Positions 11,154-23,100 of a stretch of DNA of 64,000 bases are shown one piece after another (position 1 is the first letter of the stretch; each line of letters begins with the position of its first letter). The position numbers were made by a program, and so were the translations under genes. The notes below the pieces were generated by a model that did no database searches, had not been told where the DNA came from, and was given only the letters and a program-made list of their open reading frames with translations. This DNA is from Eublepharis macularius (Eukaryota; Chordata; Lepidosauria; Squamata; Eublepharidae): contig NC_072806.1 of NCBI RefSeq assembly GCF_028583425.1, positions 30,426,001 to 30,490,000 on the forward strand, read 5' to 3'.

Positions 11154-14100
11154 CTGTTCAAGAGGAAAAAAGAACAGAAGAAAATAAAAGGTTTCAACTT
11201 TTGATATAATCAGAAGATTGTATAGAGGTTTTGAACGGTTGAGGTGAAACCTCTATGAAGGATTGGCTAGTTTGCCCTGATACCAAAGCAGGGGCCACAA
11301 ACTACCTTGTATTAGTCACAATTTGTAGTAACCACTGATGCTACCCCCCCCCCCCCACAACAGCTACCCAAACATCTCACCCCAAGATTATGTTGGGCTT
11401 CAGCAACCCACGCAAACTAGTGAGCTATCGCACTGCATAGGACTTTGAGGCAGTCCAAAGCCAATGAAACTTCAAAAACAAAGAACCCCGCTTTAACAGA
11501 GGTTATACAATTGAGCCCTCCCTGCTATATCCAAATGTTGCTTCATCTTGTTCTTGGGCAGTGGAGACAGGAGTCAAAACAGAAATGGTTGGAGGGCAGA
11601 ATCCTGTCCAGATTTGACAGAATGGACAAACAAATGATATGAATATACCTCAATGGCAAAATTAACATCTTACATATGTAACAGGCCAATCCTAGAATTT
11701 CAGAAAAAATGGAAAGCTTTTTTTGATTATGTAGCTCTTAAACTAAGAACAATTATCCATAAAATGGATTAATTATCAAATCAGTAATGTCAAATGTTGA
11801 ATATAATGTATTTTAATATAAGTAAGCAAGAAGATGGAGGGTAGAACTCTATAGTTTATATATTGTTATATATTCTGATTTATGCAACAATGTTATATAA
11901 TTCTTTGTTTTCATATTGTTTCTTCTTATTATTTTATTTTTCAAAATAAAATATATCTTGTTAAAAAGTAAGAACAGAAATGGAAATATTATGGCAGTAT
12001 TAAGAATTTTACTGCCACTGGCAATTCAAGGAAGTTACCCCACCCCACTAAAGCTGGACTGAATTATATGGTCCAGGATTGTTTGATTTAAAACATTTAC
12101 AATACTTCTGTGCTGCCTTTCCACTCAAATAAGGGTCCCCAAAGTGGCAAACTCATAATATTAAAGCACAGAGACATTAAAACAGCATAATTCATTAAAA
12201 CACATACATAATATAACCAAGGAGGAGGGCCAATAAGAGTAAGGGAATGCTCAACAAAACAAAAAAAGTCTTCACCCATTATTAGAAGGCAACAATAGAG
12301 GGAGACCGACAGATCTCCTTGGGAAGGGAATCCCAAAGTTTTGGCACCACAACTGAGAAGGCCCTTTCTCAGATTGCCACCTGTTTAACTTCAGATGATG
12401 GGAACACCCAAAGTGGGGCCTCCAAGCATGAGCCGAGCAGACAGGTAAGATAGAAGTGTGTTACTGAAGCAACATTAAATGCTAGAATTAACTGACTCCT
12501 GCAATAAATAAAATTATGTACAATGATACTGGACTGACCAATTGTCTAGCTTGATCTAGAGCAGCTTCATAAGTTCACAAACAGAGGGGCTGTGGCTCAG
12601 GGGGTAGAGCACTTGCTTTGCACACAGAAGGTCCCAGGATCAACCCCCGGTGCCTCTAAGTTCAAAGCGAGAGATCTCTCTGGGTGCAGATCTCCCTCTG
12701 CCCAAGTTCTTGGAGAGCTGTTGCCGGGCCAAAAAGCTGATATTGAGCACAATGGATCAAGAAGCCTGACTTATCACAAGTCAGCTTCACAGGGTCAATC
12801 TTCTGCCTCTTGTTGCATGCATGGCAGGATGGAGGGGTGGCACTAAAAGCCCTTAACCAACTGCACACTTAGGGCAATATAGGTTGCCTTGCCTGAAATT
12901 TGCGCCGCAATGCCTGGGTCATGATCGGCGTCAATCCCGTGCCAGTCTCGAGGTTCTCTTTGTTAATTAAGGGGGTTCCACCTGGGCTCCTGCAAGAGAC
13001 AAAAGAGTATTCCCTGGAGAGTATTCACTTTTGTTTTCTTTTGACCTAAAAGACTTCTGCACCACCCCCTGCCCTCCTACCTATCAACAAAGACAAATTT
13101 ACCTTTTGATAGAGACCTTTCGTAGGTGTCTTTTAAAATCAAAGCAATTTCTGCTGGGAGTGCTGAAGGATAAAAAGGGGAACAAACATTAAAATTCAAG
13201 CTAGAAAAGTTGGCCTATTGTTAACTGTAAGTTAGCATACAAGTGTCAGTATCATGGATGTCTATGAAATCAAAAGGTAGTGGCAGAGTCCTCACCTTGA
13301 ACTGTTTGCAGCACAATTAGGAGGAGGTTTGGACTTCAGACTAATGCTTTGCAAATCTGAGATGGTAATTAATGCCCTCCGCTTCTGTAACGGTGATCTT
13401 TTCTGATCGTAAAAAAAAAAAATTAGCAAATTAATTTATTTTACAAGTCACATCAGGATGCAAGTGCTCATTAACTGTATACATTGGACGCAATGCATTC
13501 CGAATAAAAACCAAACCGATTCCAACGAAACCCCTTGCCCAGTCTGCTAAGCACTGGGGATCTTGCTTAGCACTCCCATCTGGCACTAGAGATTAAGCAG
13601 AAACGGCCTAAGCACTGATTTTTCTCAATCATAGGGGCTAGAAACTTTAGTTTTCACAGTGAAAACTGACTGTCTCAGTGTTGTATGGCCTACTTTTAAT
13701 ACCCACCTGCAATTTCATAAAGTAAAGTTGACTATGACCATTTCCTGAAAGCTATCAATCAATGCCCTTTGAGCCTAGTTGGAGTATTCAGCGGATAAGT
13801 GGCCCATCAGGGCATGGTAGTTGAAGGAAAAAGTGATTAACAGATCAATTTTTCTTCAATTGGGGTTTAGCAACCAGCGAGGCAGGTGTCAAGAGGCAGT
13901 GTTTGTCTCAGGTGAAGCAGGCTGACAAGAGTCTGTCGACCAGGACAGAATAACACTAAATGATTAGTTTTCAAACTTTTAATCTTCCAAGGCTGGCTAA
14001 AGGGACAAGTTGTGGTTTCATTTCAAAACACTCTGGTAGTTCTAGTCTGGGAATCATTGGCCTGTCATTCGTAACTTTTCTCTCAAAGATGGACTGTTAT

Positions 14101-17100
14101 TTGCTTACTATCCTCAGATTCCATCATATTATCAGGAACCATTTCTTATGTCTGGAGTCCAGCTGAAGCTACAAGCTACATCTGTAAATATTTTCAAGCC
14201 TTAGAAATCTTTTAATCCTTTCTAGGAGAACAAACAGTTGTCTTTTTATTGTTCTTCAAGTCTCCTGTGTAAATGAGGGTAAATGAGGTGTTTCTAAATA
14301 ATAACTGAAACAGGAGAAGGGAATAAGAGATTTGTGATATCATTACACTTCAATTAGACTGGAAGGAAGCACTGAACACACTCTTCTAGATTACCCCACA
14401 GGTGACCACTTGATACCGTTTTAAGTTAACAGAGGAAGGGTGAAGGTGGTGGCAGCAGATACAAATCCAGAATTTGCTGCCCCATTTAGATATATTTCCA
14501 CCCAAACAAAACAAAACCCACTTAGCAGTGACTTGAGATTTGAAACTGTTGTTTCTGCCTGGCCTGCAGCAATTTGTGGTTCTAAAGGCTGCGTAACTCA
14601 GAAAACTGATGTGTGATTTTGTAGGATCATGGGATACGTGTGCCCCTAAGAAATGGCTCATTTTCGTTTCACCTTTGTTCTCCAAGATGAAGCCCTTTAA
14701 GTAAGTCTGTGCACAGTACTGAAGTTTGCTCTTGTACAGGGCAGTTACTAGAGCAAGGAAGAAGTTATACCAGTTGACCCCCAGAAATAATTGTCTGTAC
14801 ACAGCCATAGAGTCTGCCTTACTGTTACAACAACAAAACTTGCACCCTGTGCCAGGGTCATTACAACAGATTCTGTTTCTTATATGCTGGCTTTTATGTC
14901 TGGCTGCCATTCCAAATCACCCAGCCCAAAATATTTAAGATTCACTGTATTAACACACCTTTTCTATTTTTGAGTAACTTTCTGTCTTCTTTAGTTTCAC
15001 ATTGAGAAGATCCTTGAGGGTTATTTGCACAGGCATGTCTGTTTTTAACGAGGCCTCCTAAACCAAAAGGAGAAAGTGAACAAGACAAAAAGGGGTGGGT
15101 GGGTCACACAAGAAAGGAGTTGTGGTCACTTTGGCAAAGCTCAGATCCACAAGGTCTTGGACTTTATTTGTCAGAATTGAACAACAAGTGGGAGAGAAGG
15201 GCTTCAGGGACTGTGGTCGTTTTTATTTGTATATTAAAAAATATACTTTATTCATTGTAACTTTTACTCCCATTTTGATTTACCTGGCCCATGTTGACAT
15301 TTCCCTGCTACCTCCTACAGATTTTCATTATTTGGGGGAGGTTAAAAACTGGATTCAGAATGCAAAGTTCCATGGCCTTATCAAAACCACCAAGAAGCAT
15401 TTTAATTTAATTTAATTTAATTTATTGTATTTATATTCCGCCCTCCCCGCTTTCGCAGGCACAGTTTTGTGCCTCACAAGTCATCCAGTAGCCCTTCAGC
15501 ACTTATAAAGATTCTGTCCGAACTTCTTAAATTAAAGATAGTGATTGCAATGCTGTGTGGTGTTGCAAGACATGGCAATGATAACTACTTAAAAAAAAGA
15601 ACATGGACAGAATCATATCAGAGGTCTATCTATGGCTATTAGCTGCAAGAACTAGCTCAATTGTAAAGCCAAAGGTGTGTGTATGGGTGGTGGTGGGGGG
15701 AACAAAACCCAATCCGAAGAAACAGATTAGGTAACAAAAAGTGAGTGAACTGTAAAAATGTATAAATAAATTAACTAAAAATAAAAGTACAATTTAATAA
15801 CAACAATAAAATATACTCAACAGCAGATGACCAAACACAATAAAAACGGTTTTTTCAGTGCTAACTAACCAGTAAACCAATGCATGCAATAAATATATGG
15901 ATTGCTAGGTACATATAGTTATTAGTTTATTATGTTGCATGGGAGAAACTCTTTTTATTACTTCTGAATAGATTTTAGAGCTAGCATAATGACAGCCAGA
16001 GTGGGGCAGTTGTTAGAATGTCATACTGAAGATCCTCAATTAGTAAAAAGTGTGGCAGCCCAATTATCTGTCTACTAATTTCATTTCCTGGTCCAGTTTA
16101 CAGCGCTGGGCCTGGACCATTAGAGCTTCGAACAGTTTGGTTCCAGGACATCTGAAGGACTGCCTTCTCCAGTATTTGAACTCCATAGTCTTTGAATAAG
16201 GTCCTACTACATGTGCTTCGGCCATAGAGACAGTGCCTTGGGAGACATGGCCAGCACCATACCTTCTAGGATTTAAGAAGACGTACCATAGAGGGTTGTT
16301 AGGGAGCCAGTTTGGTGTAGTGGTTAAGAGCAGTGGGACTCTGATCGGGAGAACCGGGTTTGATTCCCCACTCCTCCACTTGAAGCCAGCTGGGTGACCT
16401 TGGGCCAGTCACAGCTTCTAGGAGCTTTCTCAGCCCCAGCCACCTCACAGGGTGATTGTTGTGGGGATAATAATATACTTTGTAAACTGTTGTTAAGTTG
16501 TCCTGAAGGGCAGTACATAAATCGAATCTTATTATTATTATTATATTATGAGGATAAAAGTGGAGAGAAGCTATGCACACCACCTGGAGCCCATTAATGG
16601 AAGTGTGGGCTTGCAGTGAAATAAACTGTAGAAAATTAAAAAACAACAACAGATCCTCCATTTCAGAAGCAATACTCCTCTGAAGACTAAACTGTCTTCA
16701 CTCCCCATGGGTTTACAAAACATGTAATGGTTGCCTAGATGGCTCTTTGATAAGACAATTCATACAATCTCACAACTATTCTGGCGTGCTTCACCTGTTT
16801 CTTAACTCCATCCGTCTTACTGAGACACCGAGGCACAGGTGGAGGGGGCAGTGGAGGGGGTGGGGGAGGCGCTGGTGGCATCAAAGCTTGAGAGTGCGAG
16901 GACGACAATTCCACAGGGCCCAGACGTTCTTGTGCAGGAAGCTGATGTTGGACATTCTCTGACATCGGGCAAGATGTTTTTTCTAAGGAAGCAACAGCCC
17001 TGTTCTGTTAAAAACAAAAAAGGTGAACAGAATGAATTTATACAAGTGGGGGGAAATCTTACGATCAGCCACTTCAGCTTTCACAGCCCTTAGTAAATAG

Positions 17101-20100
17101 ATCTTACAATCATGCTGACAGCTCTGTTTCATGCAACTGGTAAAATGCACCCTCCTGGTCTATTAAAATTGATATTTATTGATAACAACAAGCCAAGATT
17201 TATAAATAGCTATTTGTCTGAGGCAAGTAAAAGGTACCTCCAGACAACCAGGTAGAGAATATTTACAAAAGGTTGGAGAGTTACCCACAAATGTGTAACA
17301 CTGCCACATCTGTGGGTGACTTTTGTGGGTTAATCTGAAGCAGAAAATTTGAACTGCCCACAAAAATTTTCCTCCTCCTCCTCCTCCTCCTCATCAATAG
17401 TCTGCCTTTCTCACTGAGATCCAGGGCGGACTACAACAGTGCAAGTGAAAATACAATATAACCGACAGCTAAAAGCTGGGCAGACTCAAACAAAGTGAGA
17501 ATCACGGGAATCTTTCTTATGGAGAGTGGATCTCTATCATGCAATGTCTGAGGATGCTCTCCGTTGGAAACTGCACCTCAAAAGATGGAGGATGCTGCAG
17601 AGAATTATCTAGGTAACTATTTGTGTGTCCCCTGAAGCTTCCCTCTGACTGGAGCCCATGGTATATAGCAGAAGATGATCCAGTAATCTGGCTACAGATA
17701 CTTGTGCACGAGTGATTAAATGGAAGACTTCCTGGGATCCCAACATAAGCCACCCTGAGTGCCAGGACAAAAAGAGAAGCCGGACTACTGTCCTGTATGG
17801 GGCTACCCTTGAAAACAACCCAGGAACTACAACTGGTTCAGAATGTGGCAGCCAGATTATTTTCAGGGGATATCCGACGGGGATATCCCTGTCGGGTATC
17901 TCACCTATTCTAAAAGAGCTGCATTGGCTGCCCATGAGTTCAATTAAAGGGGCTGGTTATAATTTTTGAAGTCCTCCAAGGCCTAGGACACACATATACG
18001 AAGGATATATGGGAGGTATCTCTCTCCACCGAAAAAGACAATAATGCTAGGAAAAGTTGAAGGCAGAAGGAAAAGAGGAAGGTCCAACATGAGACAGACT
18101 GACTCAGTAAAAGAAGCAGGGCCTTCAGTTTGCAAGACCTGAGCTAAGCTGTTAATGAGAGGACATTCTGGAGATCATTAACAACAACAACAACATTTGA
18201 TTTATATACCGCCCTTCAGGACAACTTAATGCCCACAGAGCAGTTTACAAAGTGTCATTATTATCCCCACAACAAAACACCCTGAGAGGTGGGTGGGGCT
18301 GAGAGAGCTCCAGAGAGCTGTGACTAGCCCAAGGTCACCCAGCTGGCTTCAAGCGGAGGTGTGGGGAATCAAACCCGGTTCTCCAGATTAGAGTCCCTCG
18401 CTCTTAACCACTACACCAAACTGGCTCCCATAGGGTCAACAGAAGTTGTAAGAGACTCGATGGCGCATTATGCAAACACATCTCCATGCATCTGTTGCGA
18501 TGCTCAGGTTGAGACCTACTGGTAGTTCCCCCACTTAAGACCTGATATCAGCCAACTATCTCCATTGTCGCTCCCACTCTGTGGTCTGGGCTCACCGAGG
18601 TGAACAGGGTGCCATCTCGGGAAATTTTTAAGAGGTCATTTTATTTGCCGGGTCCTTTAATGGATGTAGATGACTGGTATTTTTGAGAGAGTCAGGTGAG
18701 GGAGTTATTTGGGTTTTCATTTATTCTGTATGGTTTAAATTATGATTTGTAAGCCATTTTCAGCCATGAGGAAAGGCAGGATATACACATTTTAAAAACA
18801 AACAAACCAATCAATCGTGAGATAAAGCCCCAGACATAGCAGAGTAGTTCTGGGAAGAGACAGAAATAATGCTCCACAGATTCTCACTTTTGTAACACAG
18901 CTGCTTATAACAGAGAAGACCTGGTATTCAGCCCCCAAACATCTAGTTCTCTTAGTTTACCAGTATAGAGTTTACCAGTATAGAATAATCTCCTTAAAAT
19001 AAAAGATACTGTGTGTTAAAACCTGCATGGCCAAAAACTTTGCAACGTGTCATCTACCTGGACCACTGATTCCAGCCTAGAAAATTCTGTTTCCAACTTC
19101 TGCAACCGTTCCTTGAGCACGTTCAGCTCCTCCAGGTACAAGTGTGATCGAAAGACTGCATTTCCGATGACTTGAAAAAACTGCGAGAGCTGCAGGAGAA
19201 AGAGTGACCTGGTTTCCTTTAGAAGCAATTTCAATGCCAATGCATAGTGCAACTGGCCATCATCTTCAGACCTCCTCTCTCAGGTCTAAATTGCCCCATG
19301 TTGTATTTCAGACTCTATAACAAAAGTGGGCAATAGTTTCAGGGCTGGGGGGAAAGGCAGTAGTGAGGGTCACAAGGTATTCTTTGTTGGATAAAGTGAC
19401 TTCTGAAGAGAGACCACGTTGCTGCAATTTCTGACTACCATAGATTTAAATGTGCCAAATTCTGGCTCTTCATCTATGCAGACCACAGCCCTCGCTGGCA
19501 TCAGACTCTTAATTTTTTTTTTAATTTAACTTTATTTAACAAGGAGGCCTGCCTGGCCTCGACTAGAGCCAGAGCTTTCTCAGTCCTGGCTCCTACCTGG
19601 TGGAACGCTCTGTCTACCGAGACCAGGGCCCGGCAGGATCTACTATCTTTCCGCCGGGCCTGTAAGACAGAGTTGTTCCACCAGGCTTATGGCTGAGGCT
19701 GGGCCTCTGCTGGCTGGAGGATACAACATCTACCCCCCCACCCCACATGAGAGCTGCCCACCACTGTTCTTACGCTGCTGCTATGTTCAATTGTACTGTT
19801 GCATTATCTGTTATTAACTGTATTGCTGCCATCAGGAAAAAGAGTGCTGCTATTTTTATATTTTTGTATGATGCTTTTAAATGTTTTATATGGAATGTTT
19901 TAAATGTTTTTAATGCTGTTATCTGCCCTGAGCCTGCTTGCGGGGACAGCGGAATACAAATATGATAAAATAAAAATAAAATAAAATTTGGTTGCAATAC
20001 GAATATAACAATGAATAAACATGAACAGTAACCTGGCAACAGCCAATAAAAGAAAAGAACAAATTCAAAGAATATATATATAAATGTACAAAGGTGTAAA

Positions 20101-23100
20101 AAACCTTAAGCACCTTAAACATACTAGGCACATATGAGTTGTAAGAATACTAATAAAAGCGAAATTCACATTTCTTATGCATAACACAGAATTTTGCAGT
20201 ATTCCCGAGTTGATATCCCCTTATATAATGTGTCACTGTTTGATATGTATTTTAACACTGGGAACCATTGTTCCTTAAGGACTGATTTATAACTGGGTCG
20301 TTCTCTCTGTGCTATCTGGTCAGAGATCTCCTCCATTATAAAGTAATCCCAGATCTTCTGGAGCCAAAGTGAAGTCTGAGGAGCTCTTTTCCAAACCAAC
20401 TCTTAGAGACCCTCTTCACTGGAGGTACAAGGAATGGAACTCGGAACTTGTATCCACGTAAAACAAAGCTTTTTAATATCTAAAGTTATCCCATGGCTTT
20501 GTTATTTTACTATAGTTTTGTGTGTTGTTACCTGCTTTAAAGCTCAGCGATGCTGGGAGAAAAGCAGGCTTAGAAATATTCAAAATAAATCTCTGCCACT
20601 GAGTTGAAGGCCCTTGAAGGCTGTAGGAAGCGCTAATGCTTAATCTGTGTAGTAATACTGTTTGCACGTGGCAAATGTTTCTTCAGATGAAGACACAGAA
20701 ATCGTTTAGGAGATTTTAAAAACAACCACAACCACCACCTCCTACCCAGAGAATGCTATTCCGGCACCAGGAGTACCAACAAAACACTGTTGTGACCAAA
20801 GGCCTCAGCACTTTTGTTACGTCAGGAAGAGTCAAGGACCAGGAACAAAAAGGCCTACTTCGGTTCAAGGGTGAAACTGGAGGCCTGCCAAAGACAACAC
20901 CAAATGGAAACATTAAGGTTATTTTCAACACAATTTCACACCTGTTTTTTTTAAAATAATTTTTTAATAATTCATTCTAAAATTTTAACAATCTATTAAA
21001 CACGTATACAATAATAAAGTACAATTTTAACTATCTACGTAGTTAACATATTTATACATTGATAGCATTATGTGTTACATCATTGTATCCAGGGCTTTTT
21101 TTTCTGGGGAAATTGTATCCAGGGCTTTTTTTTCTGGGGAAAGAGGTGGCGGAATTCAGTGGGTTGCCCTCGGAGAAAATGGTCACATGGCTGGTGGCCC
21201 CGCCCCCTGATCTCCAGACAGAGGGGAGTTAGATTGCAGTGCAGAGAGCAATCTAAATTCCCCTCTGTCTAGAGATCAGGGGGCGGGGCCACCAGCCATG
21301 TGACCATTTTCAAGAGGTTCCATAACTCCGTTCCCCCGCATTCCCCCTGAAAAAAAGCCCTGATTGTATCATTGTTAAATGTATATGCTGCTTTAGCATT
21401 GTGAAGACCAAGTATTTGAAGCTTAAATAGCAGTATACGTTCACTTCGCATAAATTTTATTGTTTCAAAGTTCTAGTTTCAAAAATTTCTGATATGACGT
21501 CATTGCGCCTTGTGAGTCTTTGATAGCAAGGTAATCTATAAATGGTTGCCATTTTTCTGTAAAGTTTATTACTCTAGCACAGTCTGTTAAGTGCTGTATG
21601 ATATTTGTTATTTTTTCCATCACTATAAATTCCCATACTTTATTAAACCATGTAGTTATATCAGGTGGGTGAGGAGATTTCCAACTAGAAGCAATAGATG
21701 CTTTAGCTGCTATTAGAAACCTGTTCTCTTAAAGTATATGTAGAACCAGAAATAGTTCTATTCCAGGAGGAGTTCATATGCGTCCTTACTCTAGTGGAAG
21801 GAGCTGAAAGGTGAAGGTACAGTCTTCCATACTCTCTTTTAAATCGCTTGCTCCTGAGTCTTACAGGGGGAGGGAAAGCGGCATGGTATAGCCTGGTCTT
21901 GTCTCAGAAGCTACAAAGACAAAAAGGGAAGGTCTCCAGAACAAAAGACACCTAAACTGAAAGGGAAACTCCCAAGGAGACCAAAAAACCACTATCGGGT
22001 GTTAATGAGATGTAATATATTTTTAAAGTGCAAGTGTTCAAATGTGAATCATTATAGTGCAGTCAAGATAACGTTGAATTACATCCATTCAAAATAACAA
22101 TTTACAAGGATAACAAGGATTTTTTCAAGCCATGGTTTACTGCAATGTCGGAAAGCAGTCATGGTGGGACTCACACACTGTGTTCCACCACTGTGAGGTA
22201 TATGTGTGTATATGCTATTAAATCGCAACTGACTTAAGGCAACACCAGCAACGGGATTTCAGGGCAAGTGAGGAGCAGGGGTGATTTGCCAGTGCCTTCC
22301 TCTGCAGAGACTTCCATGGTGGTTCCCCATCCAAGCACTGACTCTGCTTAGCTTCCGGGATCTAAACTCAAAAGAGAAACTCCCAAGGAGACCAAAAAAC
22401 ACTACCGGGTGTTAATGAGATGTAATATTTCATTAAAGTGCAAGTGCTCAAATGTGAATCGTTATAGTGCAGTCAAGGTAACATTGAATTACATCCATTC
22501 AAAACAACAATTTACAATCATACACAATGGTAGTAACCCAATGAAACAAGGTACAATGTAACAATTGCAATACACCATGGCTTGAAGAAATCCTGGTTAG
22601 TTTCAACATGAGGGTCCAGGAAAGCTTGATTGATTGATTGGTAGGTACCAAAACTGGATTTCAAACTGAAGTTGTATCAAGTGTCATTTATTGCAATGCC
22701 CGAGGCTTGCTGAATTCTATTGCCCCTTGCAGCTATCAGGCCACAGAGATGGCGTGATAGGGAGGCTCTCCTCTTCACTAGGAGTTGCAGAGGAGGCAAG
22801 AACAAACTGGGACTTATGCACAAAGCAGGATTTGCTGAGCCACTTTCTGATGTCATAAACATCCTGTTTGTTCATAATAGGCAGGAGCACAGCCTGTTTT
22901 CACTCTTGCGTGACCCTTCCAGCCAGCCTGCCCTTGCACACGGAACAAGACTGAAAGCTTCCTGGTTCAGGAAGCCTTCAACAAACTCCAATGTGCTGGG
23001 CAAATCACAGCTCGTTTCCTCCCACAAAGCAAGATTGGACTGAGGTTCAGAATCCCAGTTTGCAGGGAGGAAACAAACCCCATTTGCCCGGGCATCTCCC

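Noticed and set aside
12588-12662. Possible tRNA gene with A and B boxes
   Set aside because: No cloverleaf acceptor stem; it is the head of a SINE with a non-tRNA body, and another copy exists at 60431.
14386-14910. 174-codon minus-strand open frame inside PRR11
   Set aside because: Lies in an intron between confirmed exons 5 and 6, has no recognisable domain and no splice phase fitting PRR11.
16747-17093. Plus-strand frames with R/W/G-rich peptides
   Set aside because: Antisense of the PRR11 polyproline exon.
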